This document shows positions 36,795 to 45,364 of a DNA stretch of 64,000 nt, piece by piece. Each line of letters starts with the position of its first letter. Positions within the stretch are counted from its first letter, which is position 1. This DNA comes from Chersky-840 sp963764205 (GTDB taxonomy: Bacteria; Actinomycetota; Acidimicrobiia; Acidimicrobiales; UBA8190), in assembly GCA_963764205.1 (NCBI GenBank), contig CAVXRN010000006.1, positions 1,054,001 to 1,118,000 on the forward strand, given 5' to 3'. The notes beneath the pieces are model-generated. The model ran no database searches. It saw nothing but the letters and a program-made list of their open reading frames with translations, and was not told where the DNA came from. The translations under genes and the position numbers were made by a program.

Positions 36795-37176
36795 CTCCGT
36801 TCTCCCTTCTCGGTTGTCCATCGTCGGCGCCCTCGTGCTCGACGAGCTCCTGCGCGACGAGCTCCTGCACGACCACGTCGAGCCGATCGAAGCGCTCGGT
36901 CCACGACTGCTCGTAGTGCTTCAACCAGTGCGCGATGGGCTCGAGCGGGTGACCGTTGAGCCGGTACATCCGCTGTCGTCCTTCCTCGCGCACCTCGGCC
37001 AGGCCGACCTCTCGCAGGACCCGCAGGTGCTTGGACACCACCGGCTGGGTCACGCCCATGAGGGCCACGAGCTCGTTCACCGGTCGTTCGCCCGCGGCGA
37101 GGATGTCGAGGATCTGGCGCCGCCGGGGCTCCGCCACGGCGTTGAACGCATCGGTTGTCGTCGCTGCCCTCGCCAT
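36778..37176 (-). CDS. ArsR-family transcriptional repressor
   Basis: 132 residues with a winged helix: EPRRRQILDILAAGERPVNELVALM, recognition helix VTQPVVSKHLRVL and wing GRQRMYRLN. No metal-binding Cys pair is seen, so it probably senses something else or controls its SRPBCC partner by default repression. It leads the two-gene operon; a candidate operator lies 10 bases upstream of its start codon. Confidence 0.9.
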   Translation of the reverse strand: MARAATTTDAFNAVAEPRRRQILDILAAGERPVNELVALMGVTQPVVSKHLRVLREVGLAEVREEGRQRMYRLNGHPLEPIAHWLKHYEQSWTERFDRLDVVVQELVAQELVEHEGADDGQPRRENGDDDDQ

Positions 37177-37185
37177 GGGGTAATC

Positions 37186-37197
37186 ATATGCTCATAT
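37186..37197. promoter_or_regulatory. Candidate ArsR operator palindrome
   Basis: The inverted repeat ATATG-CT-CATAT lies just upstream of the ArsR start codon, in an AT-rich patch that stands out in the GC-rich sequence. The position fits an autoregulatory operator overlapping the promoter. Inferred from symmetry and place only. Confidence 0.5.
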
Positions 37198-37323
37198 CGG
37201 AATGTGTCAAGGGTCGAGCGCAGCCAGGTCGTGGGCGAGGTCCCGGTCTAGGCGCCGCGGTCACCGTGACCTCGGGCGCAATCCCGGTGCCGGTACCGGG
37301 GTGCGGCGCCCCGGGGGGTCGGG

Positions 37324-38603
37324 GTGTTGCAGGTGGCCAAGGTGCGCAAGGGCGGGCACGCCTACTACCTCGAGGTGGCGGGGAACGGCGCCGGCACCGG
37401 CATCGAGGCGCCGGGCCTGTGGTTGGGCTCGGGGGCCGCGGCGCTGGGCCTCGGCGGCGAGGTCGCCGGCGACGCGTTGGGGGCGGTGCTCGAGGGCGAC
37501 CACCCGCTCACGGCGCAGCGGCTGGGCCGGTTCCACCACCGCGTCACGGTGGGGGCGTTCGACCTCAGCTTCTGCGCGCCGAAGTCGGTCAGCATGCTCC
37601 ACGCCCTCGGCAGCCCCGAGGTCACCGCCGAGGTGCGTGGCGCCCATGTCGCGGCGGTCGACGCCGCGCTCGACTACGTGGAACGCCGTGCCGTCGCGGT
37701 CCGTCGACCTGGCACAGCACACGCGCCCGTTCCGGTCCCGGCCGACGCTGTCGCCGCGGCGGGGTTCGTGCACAGGGTGAGCCGTGCGCTCGACCCCCAC
37801 CTGCACAGCCACGTGGTGATGGCCAACCTGGGGCGCGGGCCCGAGGGCACCTTCTCCGCGCTCGACGGCCGCGGCATCTACGCCCATGCACCGGCCGCCG
37901 CCGCGCTGTACCACGCCCAGCTCCGGCACGAGCTCACGGCGCGCCTCGGCGTGGCGTGGGAGCCGCTGCGCCACGGGCGCGCCGACATCGCCGGCATCGG
38001 CGTGGATGCTCGTCGGGCGTTCTCGCAACGGGCCACGGCCATCGCCGCGCATCTGTCGGCCCGAGGCCTCGGTGGACCGACGGCCCGCCGCATCGCCGGG
38101 CACGCGACGCGGGCCGAGCGCGACGTGCAGCGCCGCGTCGAGGATCTCCGCCCGTTATGGGAGACCCGGGCGCAGGCCGTAGCGCTCGGTCCCGACGATC
38201 TCGCCGCGGTCCTCGACCAGGTGCCGCGCCACCGCGGCCAGGCCCCGGATCTCGGCGGGGGGGAGGTGGTGGCCGCAGGGCTGGCGCGACGGGGTGAGAC
38301 CGTGACCCGACGAGACGTGGTCCAGGCATGGTGCTCGACGCTCGGGGAGGGGGCGCCCGCCCGCGCGGTGGAGCAGGCCGCCGACCGGCTCCTCGAGTCG
38401 ATGACGCCCGTGGCCGGGCATGCCCGGCGGGTCGAGGGGCGAGGGGTGGGGGAGCGCCGCCATGTCGTGGGCGCTCGGGAGGTCAGGCGCGAGCGCGGGA
38501 GCTCGAGCGGTTGCTCGCGGCGCGCGGGATGGTGATGGCGCCGAGCCGCCCGCGGCAAGGTGCGCTGACGCGGGCCGAGGACTTCGGCCTCGGGATGGGC
38601 TGA
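37324..38603 (+). CDS. Stand-alone MobF (TrwC-type) relaxase domain protein, frameshifted near the end
   Basis: A relaxase domain of the TrwC/TraI class, which nicks and covalently binds plasmid DNA through tyrosines. The N-terminus VAKVRKGGHAYYLE carries the paired Tyr, and FDLSFCAPKSVSMLHALG and the metal-binding HLHSHVVMAN motif are intact. No helicase domain follows: a frame change near 38493 leads into RARELERLLAARGMVMAPSR and a stop at 38603, giving about 425 residues. No other conjugation gene, integrase or att site is seen. It could be a remnant of an integrated element or a domesticated protein. The start is GTG 37324. Confidence 0.8.
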
Positions 38604-39089
38604 TCAGGACGGCGGCGCCACGATGGGCCCAGCGTCGCCGTAGCCCTGGCGCACACCCTGCCCGGCGCGCCGCGTGAGCTGCTCCGGCTCGTACAGCATC
38701 CAGTACGCGTTGCGCGCATGCTTGCGGGCCCGGTCCACACACACCGCGGCGAGGCGGGCCGGGTCCTGCTCTTCGTTCTCGTGGACAAAGACCTCGAGCA
38801 CGTGCGTGGTGGTGAGCAGCTGAGCGAGCATGATGCCCTGCGACGCCTCGTGGGCGCACACCTGGTCGATGGCCGCTTTGCCGGGCATGCCGAGCGCGAC
38901 GACGATGGCGCAGCCGTCCTGTTCGATCAGTTTCTTGCAGGCCACGCCGAGGTCCTTGAATCCCGGCACCGTCCGCCGGATCACGTCGAAGCGCTCTCCG
39001 AACCCCGGGCACTGCTTGAGCTCGTCGACGGCTTCTGCCCCCATGTCGTAGCGGGCGAACATGGTGTCGACGACGCCGATGTGGTCCAT
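38604..39089 (-). CDS. ribC: Archaeal-type riboflavin synthase
   Basis: 161 residues that match the archaeal riboflavin synthase family (TIGR01506) rather than the bacterial RibE type: GVVDTMFARYDMG, RRTVPGFKDLGVACKKL, ALGMPGKAAIDQVCAHEAS, HVLEVFVHENEEQDP, and the tail EQLTRRAGQGVRQG. This enzyme dismutates two 6,7-dimethyl-8-ribityllumazine molecules to riboflavin and is related to lumazine synthase. ATG 39089 (MDHIGVVD) matches the family start; the upstream 20 residues are not used. No other rib genes are adjacent. Confidence 0.88.
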   Translation of the reverse strand: MDHIGVVDTMFARYDMGAEAVDELKQCPGFGERFDVIRRTVPGFKDLGVACKKLIEQDGCAIVVALGMPGKAAIDQVCAHEASQGIMLAQLLTTTHVLEVFVHENEEQDPARLAAVCVDRARKHARNAYWMLYEPEQLTRRAGQGVRQGYGDAGPIVAPPS

Positions 39090-39120
39090 GTCCAGATTCT
39101 CCCATGGTGTCGGAGGGCGT

Positions 39121-39315
39121 TCAGTCGGCACCCGCTGTCCCGTGGTCACGGCAACGCGCCACGTACCCCGTCGGGGTCACCTGCACCGCCAGGCGCCGCC
39201 CGCAGTGCCGGCAGAACCGGGGCGGGTCGAGTGCCCGTGCGCACCCCCCGCACTGCCCGGCGGGTCGACCGCAGTCGGCACAGAATTCATGGTTTCGGGC
39301 CGCTTCGCCTGACAC
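39121..39315 (-). CDS. bsaP: BsaP-like cysteine-rich protein (biotin synthase auxiliary)
   Basis: A 64-residue protein with CADCG, QCGGC and the block LDPPRFCRHCGRRLAVQVTP, ending CRDHG. This block is the hallmark of the small actinobacterial biotin synthase auxiliary proteins, thought to help rebuild the BioB iron-sulfur cluster. The start is GTG 39315 (VSGEAARNHEFC). bioB is in the same window but 11 kb away at 50812-51918. A generic zinc ribbon is the alternative reading. Confidence 0.7.
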   Translation of the reverse strand: MSGEAARNHEFCADCGRPAGQCGGCARALDPPRFCRHCGRRLAVQVTPTGYVARCRDHGTAGAD

Positions 39316-39325
39316 CGCCCCGAGG

Positions 39326-40120
39326 CTAGTGGGAAGGCCCCCCGGCTGAGCCCTTCGAACGGGGCGAGCGCCGCGGCCGATCGGCACCGCCGGGCCGCGT
39401 TGCCCTCGAGCCCACGGTCCGCGGCGTGGCGGTGCCCAGCACATCGCCGACCGCACCCCGCAGCATGGCACCGAGGTCGTCGGAGGACACGTACTCGAAC
39501 ACGTCACCGGCCAGCACCAGACCCCCCATCACCGCTCCGAGGGCGCACGCCATGCGAACGCGTTGGTCGACCGGGATCGAGGCGTCCCGCAGCACCTCCC
39601 GGAACCGCACCTCGATGTCGCTGTGTTCATCGTCGTGTTCCTTGCGATGCAGGTTCTCGAATGCGGCCCGGTTGCGCTCGTGCAGAATGAAGACCTTGCG
39701 GTTCTCGATCATCACCGAGATGAAGCTCTCGAGCATCGGCCGCCAGGTTTCGGGGCCCGACGGCGCGTCGGCCAGACTCGCCAAGGACTCCTTGCCGAGC
39801 TCGTGGAGGCGGAGGTGCAGCGCCATCAGGATGTCGTCCTTACTGGCGAAGTGGTAGTAAAGCGCCGCCTTGGAGAAGCCCAGCTTTTCGGCGATCTGAC
39901 GGAGCGACGTCTTGTCGAACCCTTGCTCGATGAAGAGGTCGAGCGCGACGTCGAGAATCCGCTCCTTTGTGGTGCCCCCATCGGCCGTGGTGGCCCCATC
40001 GGCCGTGGTGGCCCCATCGGCCGGGGTGCCACCATTGGCGTCGGGGCCCGAGGGTGCTGTCGAGGGCGCCTCTGTGGGTCGGGGTGGAGACGTCGCTGCG
40101 GCGGTCGTGGTGCGGGGCAC
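39326..40120 (-). CDS. TetR-family repressor, divergent from ABC exporter
   Basis: 264 residues. The HTH spans about 52-98 (KERILDVALDLFIEQGFDK, LGFSKAALYYHFASKDDIL). The ligand domain follows. The first about 50 residues are a low-complexity Pro/Thr/Ala/Gly tail with GATTADGATTADGG encoded by 18-base repeats (about 39975-40025), so the true start may be later. It is divergent from a DrrA-type ABC gene with a palindrome in between, the classic layout of an efflux repressor. Confidence 0.9.
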   Translation of the reverse strand: MPRTTTAAATSPPRPTEAPSTAPSGPDANGGTPADGATTADGATTADGGTTKERILDVALDLFIEQGFDKTSLRQIAEKLGFSKAALYYHFASKDDILMALHLRLHELGKESLASLADAPSGPETWRPMLESFISVMIENRKVFILHERNRAAFENLHRKEHDDEHSDIEVRFREVLRDASIPVDQRVRMACALGAVMGGLVLAGDVFEYVSSDDLGAMLRGAVGDVLGTATPRTVGSRATRPGGADRPRRSPRSKGSAGGPSH

Positions 40121-40142
40121 ACCTCGATACTACTTGACGACC

Positions 40143-40161
40143 GGTAAGTAACGCACTTACC
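40143..40161. promoter_or_regulatory. TetR operator palindrome in divergent promoter region
   Basis: A perfect inverted repeat GGTAAGT-AACGC-ACTTACC lies 22 bases from the repressor start and 34 bases before the ABC gene. Arms of 7 bases and a 5-base spacer fit a TetR dimer site. A related half-site, CAAGTAG, follows at about 40167, so binding of a second dimer is possible. Confidence 0.75.
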
Positions 40162-40195
40162 ATGCGGCAAGTAGATCACGACAACAGGCGGGCGC

Positions 40196-41221
40196 ATGAC
40201 GGGACAGCCGATGATCGAGGCGCAGGGTCTCACCAAGCGCTACGGGGAGACCGTGGCGCTGGCGGGCATCGATCTGGCCGTGGACGGAGGCTCGATCCTC
40301 GGTGTCCTCGGGCCCAACGGCGCGGGCAAGACCACAGCGGTGCGGATCCTCACGACCCTGGCCGTTCCCGACGCGGGCCACGCCCGCGTGGCCGGCTACG
40401 ACGTCGTGACCGAGGCCGCCTCGGTGCGGCGCAACATCGGGGTCGCGGCCCAGGACGCCACGCTCGACGACGCGCTGACCGGCCGCCACAACCTCGTGAT
40501 GGTGGGCGAGCTGAGCGGGCTCCGCCGGGCGGACTCGAAGTCCCGGGCCGGCGAGCTGCTCGAGCAATTCGGGTTGACCGACGCCGCTGACCGCGTCATG
40601 AAGGGGTACTCCGGTGGCATGCGTCGACGCCTGGACATCGCGGCGAGCATGATGACCAGGGCTCCGGTCCTCTTCCTGGACGAGCCCACTACGGGCCTCG
40701 ACCCCACCAGTCGATCGGGGGTGTGGGACATCATCCGCGTGCTCGTGTCCGACGGCGTCACCTTGTTGCTCACGACCCAGTACCTCGACGAGGCGGACGA
40801 GCTCGCCGATCGGATCGTGGTCATCGATCACGGCCGGGTCATCGCCGAGGGGTCGCCCAGCGAGCTGAAGGCGGCGACGGGCGAAGCCAGACTCGAGGTG
40901 ACCTTGAGCGCCCCCGATCCGCACGCCACCGCCGCCCTCCAGGCCGTGGTCGAGGGCACCGTCCACGTCTCGCAGGGCGGCCGTCGGCTCAGCGCACCCG
41001 TCCGGACCGAGTCGGGTCTGGCGACCAAGGTCGTCCGCGCCCTCGACCAGGCCGGGGTGCTCGTGGACGACGTGGAGGTGCAACAACCTTCACTCGATGA
41101 CGTGTTCTTCACCTTGACCGGAGGGGCCGGCCCCGACCATCCCGGCACCGAACAGGCCCGCACCAAGGACGCGCGCGACGAAGACGCCGGCGCCGATGCC
41201 CGAGCAGAGGGGGTCGCATGA
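40196..41221 (+). CDS. DrrA-type ABC transporter ATP-binding protein
   Basis: 341 residues. Walker A GPNGAGKTT, signature YSGGMRRRLD, Walker B VLFLDEPTTGLDP and His switch region TTQYLDEADELA. The C-terminal extension (VQQPSLDDVFFTLTG) is typical of the daunorubicin-resistance (DrrA) subfamily that exports drugs or lipids with a separate permease. The last 30 residues are charged and disordered. It overlaps the permease start by 4 bases (ATGA). Confidence 0.93.
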   Translation: MTGQPMIEAQGLTKRYGETVALAGIDLAVDGGSILGVLGPNGAGKTTAVRILTTLAVPDAGHARVAGYDVVTEAASVRRNIGVAAQDATLDDALTGRHNLVMVGELSGLRRADSKSRAGELLEQFGLTDAADRVMKGYSGGMRRRLDIAASMMTRAPVLFLDEPTTGLDPTSRSGVWDIIRVLVSDGVTLLLTTQYLDEADELADRIVVIDHGRVIAEGSPSELKAATGEARLEVTLSAPDPHATAALQAVVEGTVHVSQGGRRLSAPVRTESGLATKVVRALDQAGVLVDDVEVQQPSLDDVFFTLTGGAGPDHPGTEQARTKDARDEDAGADARAEGVA

Positions 41222-42082
41222 GCGTCACCGCAGTCTCCTCATCCGCCGAGCCCGTCGCGACCGCGGCCGGGCGCCCGACCGACTGGCTGGCGGGGAAGGT
41301 CCGCGACGTGAGCGTGCTCACTCGTCGCAACCTCGTCCACGTGGCGCCGCGAGCCGCTGCAGCTCTCCGACGTCACCGTGCAGCCCGTTCTGTTCACGTT
41401 GCTGTTCGTCTACGTGTTCGGCTCGGGCGTGTCGGTTCCCGGTGGTGGGAAGTACGTGGACTTCGCCCTGGCCGGGCTCTTGGCCCTGAACCTCACGACC
41501 TCGGCCATCGGGACGGCGGTGGGGCTCAGTACCGACCTCAACACCGGCGTCATCAACCGCTTCCGGTCCCTTCCCATGTGGCGGTCCGCGGTGCTCGTCG
41601 GCAGGTCCCTCTCCGACGTGTTGTCGGCCGCGGTGTGCGTGATCATCGTGCTCCTGACCGGCCTGGCGATCGGATGGCGGTCGGGGACCGACCCGCTGTC
41701 GGTGCTGGCCGGCATCGGCGTGGCCCTGTTCTTCAGCTACGCGTTGTCGTGGGGCTGCGCGTGTCTGGGCATCACCTCCAAGAGCCCGGAGTCGGCGCAG
41801 GGCATCGGCCTCGTGATCCTGTTCCCCCTTGCCATCGTGTCCAACGCGCTCGTACCCACCGCCGGCATGCCGGCCTGGATGCGCACCCTGGCCAATTGGA
41901 ACCCCGTCAGCGCCATGGCGTCGGCCTGCCGGGAACTCTTCGGGAACCCCAACCCGTCCGCCTCCATCGCGGTCTGGCCCATGCAGCATCCGGTCGCCGC
42001 GTCGCTCTTGTGGTCTGTCGTCATGCTGGCGGTCTTCGCCCCGCTCGCCACCTTCCTCTACCGTCGACGCACCACCGAGTAG
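41218..42082 (+). CDS. ABC-2 type permease (DrrB-like), frameshifted
   Basis: Membrane partner of the preceding ATPase. The N-terminal 40 residues (with LTRRNLVHV) are in the frame starting at ATG 41218. After one extra G at about 41344 the protein continues as RREPLQLSDVTVQPVLFTLLF, with six hydrophobic segments and the ABC-2 signature region GIGLVILFPLAIVSNALVPT. The reconstructed length is about 287 residues, normal for DrrB. Export substrate unknown. Confidence 0.88.
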
Positions 42083-42156
42083 CGACCCCGACGTCTCGCG
42101 GTGGACGGGCGCCCGCCCAGGCAGTAGACGGGGTCCGCACACGGGAGGAGCCCGGG

Positions 42157-42798
42157 ATGGCCGATGACGACGATGCCGGGCACTCGGCGCATCCCGACAC
42201 CGGTGCCACGGCGTGGCCGAATCCGATCGACACGGAGTGGTCCGACCCCATCGGGCCCGAGCCGTCCGCAGCGTCGCATACCCCACCCGCGACCGGCGAC
42301 AACACTCCCGCGACCGGCGACAACACTCCCGCGACCGGCGACACCGCACCGGGGCCGAGCGAGGACGACCTCGCGGTGGCGGTGCTGGGGGCCATGCACA
42401 ACCGCATGCACTCGAACCACCGCCTCGCGCCGGGGGAGGACGGGTACATCCGGCACACGGTGGGCGACGGTGACGACGCGGTCCTGGTCATCGACGACGG
42501 CCCCGATCACTGCATGGTCGGTCACGCCGTGGGCCAGGCTCCCGATGATTGCTTCTACGCCCTGGTGGCCCGCATCGCGCTGGACCAGTACGGAGACGTG
42601 CTGTCGGGGGCCCTCGACCCGACCGAGTTGTTCTCCGACGCCCGGGACATCTCGCTGTGCGGCGTCGTCGTGGAGGACGACGAGGTGACCAACGTGTTCC
42701 TCGTCCAGCACTACCGGCGCGTCCGCGCCGTCCCCGCCGACTACCTTCCCGGCAGCCCGTTCCTCGAGTTCACCGACGATCCTGACGTGGAGGCCTGA
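42157..42798 (+). CDS. Protein of unknown function with YbjN-like look
   Basis: 213 residues. The first 70 are acidic and disordered and contain a tandem ATGDNTP repeat (three copies, 21-base units, 42289-42351). The folded part (about 72-213) has alternating short helices and strands (GYIRHTVGDGDDAVLVIDDG, DCFYALVARIALDQYG) that recall YbjN/SecB-type tetratricopeptide-free chaperone folds, but the similarity is weak. No membrane segment or catalytic motif. ATG 42157 follows GGGAGGAG. It overlaps the convergent gene at 42770 by 29 bases. Confidence 0.65.
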   Translation: MADDDDAGHSAHPDTGATAWPNPIDTEWSDPIGPEPSAASHTPPATGDNTPATGDNTPATGDTAPGPSEDDLAVAVLGAMHNRMHSNHRLAPGEDGYIRHTVGDGDDAVLVIDDGPDHCMVGHAVGQAPDDCFYALVARIALDQYGDVLSGALDPTELFSDARDISLCGVVVEDDEVTNVFLVQHYRRVRAVPADYLPGSPFLEFTDDPDVEA

Positions 42799-43231
42799 GG
42801 CCGGCACCGGACAGGCCGAAGGCCCCTGTGCTCTCGGTCGACGGAGCGCTCTTCGGGAGGACCGCAGGCACCGGGGGCACCGGGGGCACCGCAGGTACCG
42901 GGGACGCCGGGACCACCGTGAGGACCGGTGGCGTGTCGTCTCGGGGGCGGATGTCCCAGGTGGCGGCGACCGGCTCCCCTTCGGCGGGCCGCCGGGTGGT
43001 GTCGTACCCGGCCACCTGGAGCTGACGCTCGACGTGGGCGACGACCGCGGTGGTGTCGGTCGGGTCCACGTCGTCGGCGCTGAGCGCCTCGGGGTCGATC
43101 TGGCGAAATTCGACGCGACCTTCGACGTTCCCGGTCAGCGAGCGGTAGTAGACGCCCCAGCGCCGGTGACGATTGAGGAGCTTGGCGGTGTGCGCCTCAG
43201 GTGGAACATTGAGATGGACCTGGCCGTCCAT
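42770..43231 (-). CDS. Protein of unknown function with Pro-rich C-terminal tail
   Basis: 153 residues. The first about 95 residues look folded and highly charged (HTAKLLNRHRRWGVYYRSLTG, AHVERQLQVAGYDTTRR). The end is a Pro/Val-rich tail with VPAVPPVPPVPAVLP and lies antisense to the 3' end of the neighbouring gene, so the last part should be treated with caution. No recognised domain. Confidence 0.5.
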   Translation of the reverse strand: MDGQVHLNVPPEAHTAKLLNRHRRWGVYYRSLTGNVEGRVEFRQIDPEALSADDVDPTDTTAVVAHVERQLQVAGYDTTRRPAEGEPVAATWDIRPRDDTPPVLTVVPASPVPAVPPVPPVPAVLPKSAPSTESTGAFGLSGAGLRPPRQDRR

Positions 43232-43305
43232 GGCGCTCCCCCGGATGGTCGGTGTCTCGGACCGGCTTTAGGTGTCGGCACGGGGGAGGCCCGCCTGAAG
43301 CCCGG

Positions 43306-43974
43306 TCAGAGGATCGCCACACTGTTGTTCTTGTCGAAGGTCACCGTGCTCACCGTCTGGTCGGCCGAGCACCCCGAGCTCAAGATGGCCGAGTCCGCGG
43401 CGTCGATGAACAACGTGACCTGGTTGAGCGACTTCTCGAAGTAGGGGTTGTCCGCCGCTTCCTTGCCCGCCAGGCTGAAGCCCACCTCGGAATCCTTGTT
43501 GGTGGCCGAGGCCGCCTTGGTGGTGGTGAAGTCCGACGTCCCGCCCGTTCCCTGGGTCCACGTGACGTCGAACTTGAAGCCCTTCAGGGCCTTGATCGCG
43601 GCGAGGTCGAAACCGGGGCAATACCCCGTGGCATAGGACCTCGGTGCCAATTTGGTGGCGGGGATGGTGAAGGTGGGCAGCGGCGCGGCCGGAAGGTCGC
43701 CGCGGTTGGGCGCCTCGTCGGGGGCGGCGGACAGACAGGCCGCCAGCTTCCCGGCCGAGATGCTGACCGTGGTCACGGCGGCGGGGTTCGTCGTGCGCGT
43801 GCCGGTCATCGTCAACGCCGGGGTGAACGTCACGGTGCCGGAGACGTTGCACGCCACCGGATACTCCGGCTGCGCCGCGCCGGCGAAGATCGACGGCGTC
43901 CCGAACACCGCGAACCCGGTGAGGGGCAGCGCCAGGGCCACCACCGCGAACAGGATCCTCCGACGTGCCTGCAT
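43306..43974 (-). CDS. Secreted protein of unknown function
   Basis: 222 residues. A signal peptide is clear: MQARRR followed by ILFAVVALALPLTGFAVFG. The exported part contains four Cys (VACN, AACL, GYCPG, SSGCS) that may form two disulfides, and many short beta strands with Thr/Ser. No enzyme motif. ATG 43974 is used because it begins right at the signal peptide; the upstream extension is Arg/Pro-rich. Confidence 0.72.
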   Translation of the reverse strand: MQARRRILFAVVALALPLTGFAVFGTPSIFAGAAQPEYPVACNVSGTVTFTPALTMTGTRTTNPAAVTTVSISAGKLAACLSAAPDEAPNRGDLPAAPLPTFTIPATKLAPRSYATGYCPGFDLAAIKALKGFKFDVTWTQGTGGTSDFTTTKAASATNKDSEVGFSLAGKEAADNPYFEKSLNQVTLFIDAADSAILSSGCSADQTVSTVTFDKNNSVAIL

Positions 43975-44168
43975 GACTCCCCCGATCCCCCGCGCCGGCC
44001 GCCCCGGCACGCCGCCCCACGCTAGCCCCGGCCTGCGCCGCCCGCCTTCCCCGCGAGCGACCGGGCGTAGCCTGGCCCGCGTCGGGCCCGGCGGAGGTCC
44101 CGACCCGGCCCTCGTAGTGTGGGGCCACCGGCACCGAGCCCGGGGAGGAGCCGACATGAGTGGCCCAC

Positions 44169-44570
44169 ATGAGTGACGGAGATGACGCCCTCGACCTCGA
44201 CATGGCGGCCTCGGTGTTGCAGTCCAACGCCACCGACGTCCACATCATGTTGAAGGTGCTCGCCGGCCAGCTGGCGGAGGTCCTCGGCCCCCGGGTCGTC
44301 GTCGAGCGCGCCGGTGGCCTCCTGCGTAAGTCGAACGAGGTCAAGGCGCTGCAGGTGACGCTCGGCGACGACGTCCTGCGGGCCCAGGTCGACGGCGGGT
44401 CGGTGCGGTGCACGGTGGCGCACTCCTCGGGCGGGATCCGGATCCGCAGCGAGTCGGTCGACCTCGACACCTGGTTGAAGCGGCTTCTCGCCGCGCTCCA
44501 GCAGGAGGCCGCCCACAGCGAAGGTGCCCGTCAGGCACTCGAGAACATCGTCATCGGAGGTTCGTCGTGA
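44169..44570 (+). CDS. Small conserved-looking protein leading the YbjQ-like operon
   Basis: 133 residues, function unknown. Alpha/beta composition with MAASVLQSNATDVHIMLKVL and a beta-rich middle (RVVVERAGGLLRKSNEVKAL), ending in an amphipathic helix (TWLKRLLAALQQEAA). A preceding ATG at 44156 leads to a six-residue minigene, so ATG 44169 is the start. The stop overlaps the GTG of the next gene (GTGA), which ties it to the three following double-domain proteins. Confidence 0.7.
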   Translation: MSDGDDALDLDMAASVLQSNATDVHIMLKVLAGQLAEVLGPRVVVERAGGLLRKSNEVKALQVTLGDDVLRAQVDGGSVRCTVAHSSGGIRIRSESVDLDTWLKRLLAALQQEAAHSEGARQALENIVIGGSS

Positions 44571-45364
44571 CCCAACCCCCAGCAGATCTCCCCAAGGAGG
44601 CGGGCCACCGGCTCGAGGAGCTCGAGCACGGCCTGTTCACCTCGGACCTCTCGGTCAACGAGTTCCTCCTCATCAAAGAGGCGGGCTTCCACCCCCTGGG
44701 CTTCGTCATGGGCTCGTCGATCTACCACACCGGGATCCAGGCCCGGCGCTGGAGCAAGAGCCAGGAGCTGACCAAGCTGACCGAGGCGATGTACAACGCG
44801 CGCGAGCTGGCCATGACCCGCATGGAGGAAGAGGCGGACCAGCTGGGCGCGGACGGCGTCGTCGGGGTCCGCCTCGACGTGAACTACTACGAGTGGGGCC
44901 GCGACGCGGCGGAGTTCATCGCCGTGGGGACCGCCGTCAAGGCCGAGGACGGCACCTCGCACCGCAACGTGGCCGGCAAGCCCTTCACCTCGGACCTCTC
45001 GGGTCAGGACTTCTGGACGATCATGCAGACCGGGTACGTCCCCCAGGGACTCGTGATGGGGACCTGTGTCTTTCACATCGCGCATCGCGGCATCGGCCAG
45101 ACGTTGGGCACCGTGGGCCAGAACGTGGAGCTCCCCAACTTCACCCAGGCGCTGTACGAGGCGCGCGAGCTGGCCATGACCCGCATGCAGGACGAAGCCA
45201 ACGAGCTCGGCGCGACGGGCATCGTCGGTGTCCGGCTCGAGGAGAAGTCGCATCAGTGGGGCAGCCACACCATCGAGTTCCTCTCGCTCGGGACCGCCGT
45301 TACGAAGTCGGCGGGCGACGTCACGCTGCCCAAGCCGATCACCGTCATCTCCCTCGACAACTGA
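44567..45364 (+). CDS. Double-domain YbjQ/UPF0145-like protein 1
   Basis: 265 residues made of two similar halves: FTSDLSVNEFLLIKEAGF (about 26-43) and FTSDLSGQDFWTIMQTGY (about 144-161). Each is followed by a G-x-VMGS/T segment, a long helix NARELAMTRMEEEADQLGA or EARELAMTRMQDEANELGA, and a strand GVVGVRLDV or GIVGVRLEE. This is the YbjQ (heavy-metal-binding-like, UPF0145) fold. Function of the fold is unknown; YbjQ-type rings have been described. It is coupled on both sides by GTGA and TGATG overlaps. Confidence 0.8.
   Translation: MTQPPADLPKEAGHRLEELEHGLFTSDLSVNEFLLIKEAGFHPLGFVMGSSIYHTGIQARRWSKSQELTKLTEAMYNARELAMTRMEEEADQLGADGVVGVRLDVNYYEWGRDAAEFIAVGTAVKAEDGTSHRNVAGKPFTSDLSGQDFWTIMQTGYVPQGLVMGTCVFHIAHRGIGQTLGTVGQNVELPNFTQALYEARELAMTRMQDEANELGATGIVGVRLEEKSHQWGSHTIEFLSLGTAVTKSAGDVTLPKPITVISLDN

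Noticed and set aside
38650..40100. Genomic island around the relaxase
   Set aside because: No integrase, transposase, tRNA, att repeats or change in base composition was seen around it.
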